A DNA stretch of 16,340 nucleotides from Patescibacteria group bacterium. Lineage in GTDB: Bacteria; Patescibacteriota; JACMRA01. Of this stretch, positions 4,476 to 12,690 are shown piece by piece. Positions within the stretch are counted from its first letter, which is position 1. Each line of letters opens with the position of its first letter. The notes beneath the pieces are model-generated. The model saw only the letters and a program-made list of their open reading frames with translations, searched no databases and had not been told where the DNA came from. The position numbers and the translations under genes are program-made. The DNA is taken from contig JAOZKL010000017.1 of the NCBI GenBank assembly GCA_029935375.1, positions 1 through 16,340 on the forward strand, given 5' to 3'.

Positions 4476-7412
4476 ATGGTTTTATCACAGACATGTAATC
4501 CAAAAAGTTTTGAAGATTCTATTTATAAAAAATGGCAAAATGGTTTGGTTGGTTCCCCAGAGGCACAAGCTCTGTCTCAGAAGATTGAAGGTAGTGATAC
4601 TTTTTCTATTATTATGCCTCCGCCTAATTTAACTGGAGATCTTCATGCTGGACATGCATTTCAACATTATCTGATGGATACATTGACAAGGACTTATCGT
4701 CAAAAAGGTTCAAAAACTCTTTGGTATCCTGGAGTTGATCATGCTGGTATTCAGATGGAGGGTGTTATTGGTAAGTTTCTTAAGAAAGAGGGTCGTTCTC
4801 GTAAAGAGCTGTCTAATGAAGAGTTCTTAGATTATACCTGGAAAAAAGCAATGGAGTGGAGGGATAATCAACACCAGCAGAGTTCTATACTTGGCGACAC
4901 CCCTGACTATAGTCGCAGTCTTTTTACGCTAGATGACAGAGCTGTTGATATGGTTAATTTTGCTTTCAACAAATATTGGCAAGATGGTCTTATTTATAAA
5001 GGTAGCTATCTTGTAAACTGGTCAGTGGGGTTGCAAACTGCATTATCTGATGTAACCGGAGAGATAGAATATATTACACAAAAAGATGTTTTTATAACAT
5101 TTGAATATGAAGTAAAGAATTGGCAATTTGAGAAAGAAAATGACTTAAAAGATTTTGCATCTAAGTTCTTAAAACCTGTTTCGAGCTGGCCTCGGGTTCA
5201 ACTAGGAACTGTTCGTATAGAAACCAAGTTTACAGATGTTGCTATTGCAATGCATCCTACAAAGTATGAAAATTATTTTAACGAAGATATTTTTGATAAC
5301 TCCAAAGATGGTTTTGATTCAGTAAAAGCAAAAGAAATATTAGACCTAATAAGAAGTAATGATATTTCTATTTTTTATCATTTACCGCCGTTGCAATCAC
5401 AGCCTCTAAAGCTTGTGTTTTCAGCCAAGGTTGATCCAGATTTTGGAACTGGTGTTGTAAAAATCACCCCAGGGCACGATCAATTTGATTATGATTTATA
5501 TAATGAAATGGTTGAGAACAGTCTCTTGCCAGCAGGGCAAATCCAAACATGTGTTACTCGCGATGGCAGATTGAGCAAACATTGTAATGAATTCTCTGGT
5601 ATGGAAGTAAATAGTGCCAGACTTTTGATTATAGAAAAACTTTTGAGAGCTGGTTATATTTCAAAACGAAAAGGTGAGTACACGGGATCTAAAAAAATTG
5701 AAGACTTACCTAGTAATTTACAAGATATTAAAAATATTTTTGAATATGATATTGACTGGGACTATGAGCATAATATTGCAATTTGTGAAAGATCCAAGAC
5801 TCCAATATAGCCTCTGATAAGCGAGGAGCTCTTTCTTAGTTATCACAAGCCTACATCAAACAGATCAAAGACTTTGCAGGAGCTTGGTCTAGAGGGGGCG
5901 AAAAAAGTTAATTTTTTTACAAAAGATTTTCAACAACAAGGTATTAATTTTATTGAAAATATTCATGATTGGTGTATTAGTAGAAATTTGACATGGGGAC
6001 ATAAGATGCCAGTTTGGTACAATTTGGATAGTAATCCTAATAAGAAATTTTATACACCGGATACAATAAAAGGAAATGAAGACAAGTTTGTAATACAAGC
6101 TGATAAACCATCACGTGGGGGTAATTGGATTAGGGAAGAAAAGATTTTAGACACATGGTTTAGTTCTAGTTTATGGCCGTTAACTACTTTGAACTTCCAC
6201 GATTATGTTAATGGTATCAAAGATACTGATTTTGAAACATACTATCCAACACAAGTTATGACCACAGCTAAAGAGATTTTTTATCTTTGGATTTGTAGAA
6301 TGATTGTTCTTGGTATGTATTTTGCTGATGATATTCCATTTCAAAATGTAGTTATAACACCAACTATTTTGGATGAGAAGGGTAAAAAGATGAGCAAGTC
6401 TCTTGGAAACGGGTTAAAACCATCCGATGCTATAGATAAGTATTCTTCAGATTCGCTTCGCATGGGCATTCTTTCTGGTATGATACCAAACAGAAATATG
6501 AAGTTTGGAGGGTCTGTGGCAGATACTATAATGGAGAAATATAGAAACTTTGGAAATAAGGTTTGGAATATAGCAAAGTTTTTTGAATACCAACAAGATC
6601 AGGGTGTTGATCTTAATCAAGAGGTTGGTGCAGAACTATCTTCAGCATCACAGTGGATTCTATCTAGATATAAAAGTGTAGAGTCGCAGTTAGAAGATCA
6701 TCTACAGGATTATGAGTTAGCTCATTCTATCAATGCTATTACTCATTTTACATGGGATGATTTTGCTGGTTGGTATATAGAATATCTTAAAACCGACAAA
6801 TCTCAACTTGTCTTTGCTCACAAATTATTCAAACAACTTATAGTTACGCTTTCTCCGTTTATGCCATTTGAAGCAGAGGTTTTGTGGGATGAATTTTTCA
6901 ACGAAAAGGTGTTGCTTGCACACACAATTAAAGATTTTAATTGGTCATCAAATTTTGACACATCAGATAGTTTAGAGTTTGAAGTGATTGCAGATTTTGT
7001 TTCTAATATTCGTTCAATAAGGGGGTTGTTCGCAATAGATCCAGCTACAAAAATTGAGATATTTACAACATCAGATAAATTATTAAAATATTCAGAATTT
7101 GTAAAACTATTGGCAAAAGCGGATTTAACAAATGAATCGAAAGATGATATATATGTAGTGAGGGAATCTGGCTATGAATATTCATTAGATATAAAAAAAT
7201 ATATAAAAGACATTCCTCTTGAAATTGCTCGTAGCCAGAAAAAAATACTTTCCCTTGAAAAACAATTAACTTCCCTTGAAAAACAATTATCAAATGATAG
7301 GTTTATTCAAAACGCAAGTGAGCAAATCATATCTCAGAAAAAAGTTGATTTACTAGAGAGAGAGGTAGAGAGAGATCAACAGTTTAGTAAGATTTTATTC
7401 CTGAAAAAATAA
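4476..7412 (+). CDS. valS: Valyl-tRNA synthetase with one in-frame TAG at codon 445
   Basis: The class I enzyme that charges tRNA-Val. The frame spans 977 sense codons plus one internal TAG (5808-5810). Before it: PPPNLTGDLHAGHAFQ, where HAGH (57-60) is the HIGH motif, and the editing domain with FGTGVVKITPGHDQFDYD. After it: IHDWCISRNLTWGHKMPVWY, KKMSKSLGNG (KMSKS at 638-642), an anticodon-binding domain and the C-terminal coiled-coil arm (LEKQL repeats). The TAG stands at CERSKTPI-x-PLISEELF, where the family nearly always has Glu; GAG or GAA to TAG is one change. No other lesion is seen, so the interruption is recent, a sequence error, or read through. The ATG at 5874 inside the gene has no promoter or Shine-Dalgarno sequence. 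The next gene follows after 11 bp, probably in one operon. Confidence 0.93.
7250..7289 (+). repeat. 21-bp in-frame tandem duplication in valS
   Basis: A 19-base unit starting TTCCCTTGAAAAACAATTA occurs at 7250-7268 and again at 7271-7289, identical, with a 21-bp period. It encodes SLEKQLT-SLEKQLS, exactly one heptad of the C-terminal coiled coil repeated. Confidence 0.9.
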
Positions 7413-7423
7413 TAAAAAATATT

Positions 7424-8551
7424 ATGAAAAGTAAAAGAAAGAATACCATTCTTCAACTTTTATTCTTAATTGTATTGTTTGTTGGGATGTTTGCAATAAC
7501 GGTTGAGGCTATGAATTATTATAAAGTTGATTTTTCCAATCCAGGAGATTCCTACTTTGATAGTAAGATTGTTGCTGAAAGTCAAAATCTAGAACATGAT
7601 GATGAGGTTGAAAATTATCAACCTACTGTAGTACAAAAAACCCTCTCATTGTTTACCAATCAAAAGCGTATTATTTTAATCTCTGATTATGTTTCGATGT
7701 CTGATGATTTATCATTTATTGTATATAGTGATGATTCTATGACAATAAATCCGACGAAGGTCGATATTGGAAGTCATCAGATAGAGTTAATGAATCAGTT
7801 TGGTGATAAGATTATATATGAAATAAATATTGTTTTGCCGGAGGTTAGTTTTGACAAGCTAGAAGATTATGTAATAGATGCAATAGGAAGTGAACTTGAT
7901 AACTACAGGTTAACGCTATATGACCTTAATAGAGAGAGAGGATTTTCTATAAACGGGGAGGTTGTAACACAGCCAGCTAGTATATCCAAAGTTCCTTTTG
8001 CTGTGATGGTATTGCAAGATATTGAGAGCGGTAAAATGTCATTCAAACAATTGCTTAACGGTATAAATATAGAGGAGCATTTATCTAGGATGATAAGGGA
8101 TTCTAATAATGACTCGTTACTGGCTTTTAATACTAATTATGGGTATTATCATAAAGTAAATCCAAGAATTCAAAATGAGCTGGGTATAGAGACCTTAAAT
8201 TTTTACCCTCACGATGCTAAGACTGATGATACTGCTTTGTTATTTAGAAAAATATACGATGGAGATTATCTGAGTGAGATATATAATAATTATTTGATAA
8301 AGTTATTGTCTACTACAGCGCCTCAATGGCAAGATCGTATAACTGCTGGTGTCCCAGATGGCGTGCAAGTTGCTCATAAGATAGGGCAGCTGTATGATGG
8401 AGGGAATTATTTTGTTTGGAACGATGCTGGTATTGTATATGGACAATCTACAGATTTTGTTTTGGTGATTATGACCAAGCATGTAGATAAGGTTGAAACA
8501 AGTAAAAAAATATCAACTATTACGCAGTTGATTTATAATGAGTTGAACTAG
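7424..8551 (+). CDS. Membrane-anchored serine beta-lactamase-fold hydrolase (class A / PBP-like)
   Basis: A 375-residue exported protein. It has a basic start and one membrane segment or uncleaved signal (about 8-29), then a region of about 110 residues predicted mainly beta-rich, possibly Ig-like. A C-terminal serine hydrolase domain runs from about 145 to 375. Catalytic motifs are visible: QPASISKVPFAVMVL gives S186-x-x-K189 (nucleophile and base), DSNNDS gives S227-x-N229 in place of SDN, and VAHKIGQL gives K319-I-G for KTG. No clear class A Glu166 is seen, so a cell-wall D-Ala-D-Ala hydrolase or transpeptidase-like role is as likely as beta-lactam hydrolysis. It lies 11 bp after valS and converges with tsaC, their stops 4 bp apart, without a terminator. 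Confidence 0.75.
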   Translation: MKSKRKNTILQLLFLIVLFVGMFAITVEAMNYYKVDFSNPGDSYFDSKIVAESQNLEHDDEVENYQPTVVQKTLSLFTNQKRIILISDYVSMSDDLSFIVYSDDSMTINPTKVDIGSHQIELMNQFGDKIIYEINIVLPEVSFDKLEDYVIDAIGSELDNYRLTLYDLNRERGFSINGEVVTQPASISKVPFAVMVLQDIESGKMSFKQLLNGINIEEHLSRMIRDSNNDSLLAFNTNYGYYHKVNPRIQNELGIETLNFYPHDAKTDDTALLFRKIYDGDYLSEIYNNYLIKLLSTTAPQWQDRITAGVPDGVQVAHKIGQLYDGGNYFVWNDAGIVYGQSTDFVLVIMTKHVDKVETSKKISTITQLIYNELN

Positions 8552-8555
8552 TTTT

Positions 8556-9575
8556 TTATTTAGTTGCTTTTTCCAGTCTATTTTCAATAGCTTCAGCCAA
8601 GCTTGATTTTTCCCAAGATTCGTTTATTAGGTAAGATCTGTCTATATCCATATCGTTTGTTTTTGATAAATTCTTATACAGATTTTTTGCTATTAAGTCT
8701 ATGCGTTTACGACTACCAAGTTTAATAAGGTGTATTGCACGTCCGGTAAGGTACATCTCTTCGTTTATTTCTTCAATTATTTCATCAGTAGCCAGAACTG
8801 CAAATTTTTCTTTACTCCATGCAATTGTTCTCCAGTTTTCAGACAAATAAACTGGTTTATCAGGTGCATAATGTGTGTATTTTTCACCGGGAGTGGTTAG
8901 CTTTATTCTAGGGGATTGTTTCTTTTTCTTTTTCTTTATTTTTGTTGGTGAAGACACTTTTATTTTTAGTCCATGCTCTTCAAAAACCTCTTTTAGCTCC
9001 TCCTTGCCAATGTATCCAGGTCTTAGTATTTTTATACTTTCAGCTTTTCTACAGTCTATTATTGTAGATTCTAAGCCAATTAGGCACTCTCCACCGTCAA
9101 CTATTCCATCGATTTTGCTACCAAGGTCTTTCTCTACCATCTCTGGGCTTGTTCCGCTAATTTTACCAGAGGTATTTGCAGATGGGGCAGCTATTGGTCT
9201 GTTCAACTCTTCTAATAACTCCAATGTCGTATCGTGTTGAGGGATTCTGCATATTATAGAATCCATACCAGAAGTTGCTGCTTTTAATGGTGAGTCTGAA
9301 GGTAGGTCTAGTAAAAAACTTATAGGCCCTGGTGTGAACTCATCTATAAGTACCTCAACATATTCATGTATTTTTGGTACATATTCTCTTATTTGTTCAA
9401 TATCATAGAAGTGGCAGATAAGAGGGTTGTCTTCGGGGCGATTTTTAGCTTTATATACCTTTGCTATTGCTTTTTGACTCGTGGCTATTGCACCTAGTCC
9501 ATACACAGTCTCTGTTGGTATTGCAACAATACCATCTTCACTTAGCAATTTTACTGCTTCTTCTATACTAATCAT
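8556..9575 (-). CDS. tsaC: L-threonylcarbamoyladenylate synthase, Sua5 type
   Basis: Makes threonylcarbamoyl-AMP from Thr, bicarbonate and ATP, the first step of t6A37 modification of ANN-decoding tRNAs. The YrdC domain covers about residues 1-190: AIPTETVYGLGA, KVYKAKNRPEDNPL (nucleotide-binding KxRPxxNPL), TPGPISFLL, IAAPSANTSGKISGT (SxN), and LESTIIDC. A Lys-rich linker (KIKKKKKKQ) at about 212-220 leads to TTPGEKYTHYAPDKPVYL, the SPGMKYxHYAP motif that starts the Sua5 C-terminal domain. This is therefore the long Sua5 form (339 residues), not the short TsaC. A good promoter lies upstream. The other t6A genes (tsaB, tsaD, tsaE) are not in the window. Confidence 0.92.
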   Translation of the reverse strand: MISIEEAVKLLSEDGIVAIPTETVYGLGAIATSQKAIAKVYKAKNRPEDNPLICHFYDIEQIREYVPKIHEYVEVLIDEFTPGPISFLLDLPSDSPLKAATSGMDSIICRIPQHDTTLELLEELNRPIAAPSANTSGKISGTSPEMVEKDLGSKIDGIVDGGECLIGLESTIIDCRKAESIKILRPGYIGKEELKEVFEEHGLKIKVSSPTKIKKKKKKQSPRIKLTTPGEKYTHYAPDKPVYLSENWRTIAWSKEKFAVLATDEIIEEINEEMYLTGRAIHLIKLGSRKRIDLIAKNLYKNLSKTNDMDIDRSYLINESWEKSSLAEAIENRLEKATK

Positions 9576-9610
9576 AACAACAAAAAAAGAACCTTAATTT
9601 ATAATTAATC

Positions 9611-9639
9611 TTTATAGCAAAAAAAATCAATCTTGTAAA
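9611..9639 (-). promoter_or_regulatory. Promoter of tsaC/sua5
   Basis: On the minus strand TTTACA (9639-9634), 17 bp, TATAAA (9616-9611), each 5/6 to consensus. It predicts a leader of about 29 nt, A/T-rich, with no Shine-Dalgarno sequence before the ATG at 9575. Confidence 0.65.
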
Positions 9640-9697
9640 TACCATTTTTTTTATTTTTAATGATATGTTATTAGATATTTTACCTCCATAGTAGGTG

Positions 9698-9726
9698 TTG
9701 ACAGATTTAATTTTTTATTCTAATTT
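9698..9726 (+). promoter_or_regulatory. Promoter of the rhodanese gene, predicted near-leaderless
   Basis: TTGACA (9698-9703), 17 bp, TAATTT (9721-9726). The expected transcription start near 9733 is about 5 nt before the ATG at 9738. Confidence 0.5.
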
Positions 9727-9737
9727 GTATTATATAT

Positions 9738-10211
9738 ATGACTAAAAGAAGTTGGATTATAACAGGGGCTGTGTTTGTAGCGTTGATTTTTGTTGCTATA
9801 CTTGGGTTTTCAGGTGAGAGCGATAATTCTTCTAATGTAAAAACCATCTGTGTAAATGTTAGTTGTGATACAGATGATTCAGATCAGAGAGTGTTTCGTA
9901 CTATTTCGGCACATGAGTTTGATAAAAAAATAGACTCAAATGAGAGTATATTAATAGACATGAGAACATCGGATGAACATGAGCAATGGAGAATTGCAGA
10001 GTCTGATATTATAGATTTTTATGATACTGACAATCTTAGGAACAGTTTGGAGAAGTTAGATACAACAAAAACATATTTGATATATTGTAATAGTGGAAAT
10101 CGCAGTGAAGCCACTTTGGAAATGATGAAAGAGATTGGATTTGATAAAGTATATGATTTAAATGGCGGTATTCAAGCTTGGGCAGCCAGTGGCAAGAATG
10201 TTATACAATAA
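9738..10211 (+). CDS. Membrane-anchored rhodanese-like sulfurtransferase
   Basis: A 157-residue protein. An N-terminal membrane anchor (about residues 5-26, SWIITGAVFVALIFVAILGF) is followed by a short linker with two cysteines (TICVNVSC) and a single rhodanese domain (about 52-155). The domain begins RTISAHEFDKKI, then SILIDMRTSDEHEQWRI. The active loop is IYCNSGNRSEAT, with the expected catalytic Cys and the six-residue CxxGxR(S) shape that favours sulfur over arsenate or phosphate chemistry. It closes with VYDLNGGIQAWAASG. The domain is probably outside the membrane, so it may handle extracytoplasmic thiol or sulfane sulfur; the partner is unknown. It precedes the flavodoxin-OFOR pair but has its own promoter. 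Confidence 0.87.
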   Translation: MTKRSWIITGAVFVALIFVAILGFSGESDNSSNVKTICVNVSCDTDDSDQRVFRTISAHEFDKKIDSNESILIDMRTSDEHEQWRIAESDIIDFYDTDNLRNSLEKLDTTKTYLIYCNSGNRSEATLEMMKEIGFDKVYDLNGGIQAWAASGKNVIQ

Positions 10212-10246
10212 ACCTTGTATCAAACTGTTTCTTTTATCTGACTAAC

Positions 10247-10275
10247 TTGACAATTTTGCTTTTTCATATTAATTA
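10247..10275 (+). promoter_or_regulatory. Promoter of the flavodoxin-korA operon, predicted near-leaderless
   Basis: TTGACA (10247-10252), 17 bp, TAATTA (10270-10275). Transcription should start near 10282, about 3 nt before the ATG at 10285. Confidence 0.55.
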
Positions 10276-10284
10276 GTATTTTAT

Positions 10285-10746
10285 ATGGATCAGAAACAAA
10301 AAGTTACTATAATATACGGGAGTGTAGGTGGCAACACACACTTGGTTGTAGAGAGGGTGTCTACTGAGCTCGGTAAAAATAATATAGAAACAGTTCTTGT
10401 TAAAAGTCTTTCTGCAGATGCTTCTAATATAGAAGGTTCTAATCTTGTTATATTTGCAAGCCCTACTTATTACCATGGTCTTCTTGAGGATCATTTTGCA
10501 GTTTTCATTTCTAAATTAAAACTAGAAAATATTTCAGGTCTGGATTTTGCTATTATCGGATTGGGTGATAAAAAATATGATTCAGAATATATTACAGAAT
10601 CTGCTCAGATTTTGGAGGATTTTGTAAACGATAACGGTGGTAACATTGTTATGAACTCACTTAGGATAAATGGGTATCCTCTTGCTAAAGAAAAACTGAT
10701 TACCCGCTGGGCTCAAAAACTTGCAAAAAAAATAAATCAAGAATAA
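10285..10746 (+). CDS. Flavodoxin
   Basis: A 153-residue single-domain flavodoxin, an FMN electron carrier. VTIIYGSVGGNTHLVVERV is the phosphate-binding loop after strand 1 (family pattern T/S-x-T-G-x-T, here SVGGNT). FASPTYYHGLLEDHF is the 50s-60s loop next to the isoalloxazine ring, and FAIIGLGDKKYDSEYITESA is the 90s loop. Length and motif order fit a short-chain flavodoxin. It ends one base before korA, so the two are almost certainly co-transcribed. This suggests that flavodoxin is the electron partner of the oxidoreductase in place of, or beside, ferredoxin; that partnership is inferred from context. Confidence 0.9.
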   Translation: MDQKQKVTIIYGSVGGNTHLVVERVSTELGKNNIETVLVKSLSADASNIEGSNLVIFASPTYYHGLLEDHFAVFISKLKLENISGLDFAIIGLGDKKYDSEYITESAQILEDFVNDNGGNIVMNSLRINGYPLAKEKLITRWAQKLAKKINQE

Positions 10747-10747
10747 T

Positions 10748-12487
10748 ATGTCAAAAAGATTGGTTATAAAAGTCTCTGGAGAAAGCGGTCGTGGGATTGT
10801 ATCTAGTGGAAGTATAATAATGAAATCCCTCAAAAGAGTTGGGTATTTTATTACTGCGGATAGGGAGTACCCATCGCTAATTCAAGGAGGTTGTGCAAAT
10901 TATCAGATAAATATTTCCAATAAGCAGATTTTTGGATTTTCTAAGAATATTGATATTGCAATAGGTCTTGATAGTATAGGGCTAAAAGATGCGATAGAAT
11001 CTGTACGAGAAGGTGGCATTATAATTCATGGCTATGAAAGATGGGAGAGGGGTTTTAAAGGCCTTGAAGAAGTTGCAAAAAGCAGAAATCTAAAGGTGGT
11101 ATATATACCAGCTCTTAGTGTCGCTAAGGAACAAGGAGGTGGGTATCGTTTTGTGAACACTGTTTTACTTGGACTGCTTTGGAAAGTTTTAGGGCTAGAT
11201 TTCGAGACAGTCAAAGACCAAGTCAAAGACACCTTTGGCTCTCGTCCACAATGGCTTGATATTAACTTTGCATGTTTAAAAGCTGGTTTTGATTTTATTG
11301 ATAAGCCTCTTTTAAAAATCCCATTTCAGCCTAGCAATCAAGTTGCTGATACAATGTTGATAGATGGTAATACAGCATTATCAATTGGTGCTATTCATGC
11401 TGGTATGAGCTGTTTTTATGCATATCCAATGTCTCCTGCAAGTTCTATCCTTACATATATAGCAAAAACGGCTAAAGATACAAATATATTAGTAAAGCAG
11501 GCAGAAGATGAGATTACTGCAATGCAGATGGTGATAGGTTCTATGCATATGGGCGCGAGATCTATGACTGCTACATCTGGAGGAGGCTTCGACTTAATGA
11601 CTGAAACTATTTCTCTTGCCGGTATTACAGAAACTCCAGCTGTTGTTGTTATTGCTCAGAGACCTGGTCCTGGAACTGGCTTGCCAACATGGACAGGTCA
11701 GGGTGATTTGGACCTTGCTATTTACTCAGGACATGGAGAATATGGTAAGATAGTTGTTAGTTGTAGTAACCCAACAAGTTGTTTTGAAAATATTCAACAT
11801 AGTTTTAATCTTGCAGAAAAATTTCAAGTTCCTGTTATTGTTTTAACAGAGAAGATGATTGCAGAGAATACACAAACAGTTCCTGCTTTTGATCAAAATA
11901 TCATACCTATAGAAAGAGGGTTGGTTGAAGGTGATAATTTAAAAGTGTTGAATCAGTCAGATAGATTTAAAAAAACTGATAGTGGAATTTCTAAACGCTG
12001 GTTACCAGGATCTTCTGAGACAATTTATTTTGCAAATGGAGATGAGCATAAAGAAGATGGGACTCTTGATGAAAGTGTTGATGCCGATCAGATGATAGCC
12101 AAGCGTGTTCGTAAATTGGATACAATTAGAGAGTCATTATTAGATCCTATTGTATATGGAGCTAAGAAGGGTGCAGATATTTCATTTGTTGGTTGGGGTG
12201 GAACCAGAAATGTCATGATTGATGTAATTTTTCAAATGAAATCCAGTGGGGTCAGTGTTAATTATATTCATTTTGATTTTGTCTATCCATTAAAAACCAA
12301 TATTCTAAAAGATTTCTTTAAAGAAAATAAGAAAGTTTGCTTGATAGAAGGCAATGTAACTGGTCAACTTGGAGGATTGATCCAGAAAAACACTGACTTG
12401 AAGTTTGCTGCAGAGTTGTTGAAATACAATGGAAGGCCGTTTTTGATAGAAGATGTTGTAGATTTTATACGAAGTAGTCTAAAATAA
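10748..12487 (+). CDS. korA: 2-oxoacid:ferredoxin/flavodoxin oxidoreductase, fused gamma-alpha subunit
   Basis: A 579-residue fusion. The gamma domain (about 1-190) starts VIKVSGESGRGIVSSGSIIM and contains YPSLIQGGCANYQINIS. The alpha domain (about 200-579) has GNTALSIGAIHAG, YAYPMSPASSI (the YPITPSS motif that meets the cofactor and substrate), QAEDEITAMQMVIG, TSGGGFDLMTE, and QRPGPGTGLPT. With the beta subunit it would oxidatively decarboxylate a 2-oxoacid to an acyl-CoA and pass two electrons to a low-potential carrier. Fused gamma-alpha order is typical of the KorA type; the true substrate (2-oxoglutarate, pyruvate or branched chain) cannot be read from sequence. The gene starts one base after the flavodoxin stop. 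Its beta partner is at 15179-16069 on the other strand. Confidence 0.88.
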   Translation: MSKRLVIKVSGESGRGIVSSGSIIMKSLKRVGYFITADREYPSLIQGGCANYQINISNKQIFGFSKNIDIAIGLDSIGLKDAIESVREGGIIIHGYERWERGFKGLEEVAKSRNLKVVYIPALSVAKEQGGGYRFVNTVLLGLLWKVLGLDFETVKDQVKDTFGSRPQWLDINFACLKAGFDFIDKPLLKIPFQPSNQVADTMLIDGNTALSIGAIHAGMSCFYAYPMSPASSILTYIAKTAKDTNILVKQAEDEITAMQMVIGSMHMGARSMTATSGGGFDLMTETISLAGITETPAVVVIAQRPGPGTGLPTWTGQGDLDLAIYSGHGEYGKIVVSCSNPTSCFENIQHSFNLAEKFQVPVIVLTEKMIAENTQTVPAFDQNIIPIERGLVEGDNLKVLNQSDRFKKTDSGISKRWLPGSSETIYFANGDEHKEDGTLDESVDADQMIAKRVRKLDTIRESLLDPIVYGAKKGADISFVGWGGTRNVMIDVIFQMKSSGVSVNYIHFDFVYPLKTNILKDFFKENKKVCLIEGNVTGQLGGLIQKNTDLKFAAELLKYNGRPFLIEDVVDFIRSSLK

Positions 12488-12576
12488 TTTTTAGCAAGCA
12501 AGTCTTTTGATTTTCTCTTTCCTCTTGATTTATACAAAAATTAGGAGAATTTCTTGTTAGCAACCAAAAAAAATGA

Positions 12577-12605
12577 TTGACAAGATTGAAAGTGTTAGTT
12601 ATAAT
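12577..12605 (+). promoter_or_regulatory. Perfect consensus promoter of the surface protein gene
   Basis: TTGACA (12577-12582), 17 bp, TATAAT (12600-12605): a perfect sigma-70/A-type promoter. Transcription should start at about 12612, giving a 79-nt leader, unusually long for this window. Confidence 0.85.
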
Positions 12606-12612
12606 TAATTTG

Positions 12613-12625
12613 CGAGCTCATAGAA
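12613..12625 (+). repeat. Left copy of a 13-bp perfect inverted repeat bracketing the surface protein gene
   Basis: CGAGCTCATAGAA lies at about nucleotides +2 to +14 of the predicted mRNA. Its exact reverse complement is at 13754-13766. The core GAGCTC is itself palindromic. Confidence 0.85.
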
Positions 12626-12690
12626 GCTTTTTGGTTTGAAAAAATCAATTGTTTCTAAATTTTTAATTATAAAATAAAATAAATCGCAAT

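Noticed and set aside
4476..7412. Reassignment of TAG to an amino acid
   Set aside because: Only one internal TAG occurs in about 4,000 codons, and TAG properly ends three genes (8551, 13716, 15177).
10366..10373. TGAGCTCG in the flavodoxin gene, part of the 13-bp repeat motif
   Set aside because: Only 8 bases match and it is inside coding sequence; chance is sufficient.
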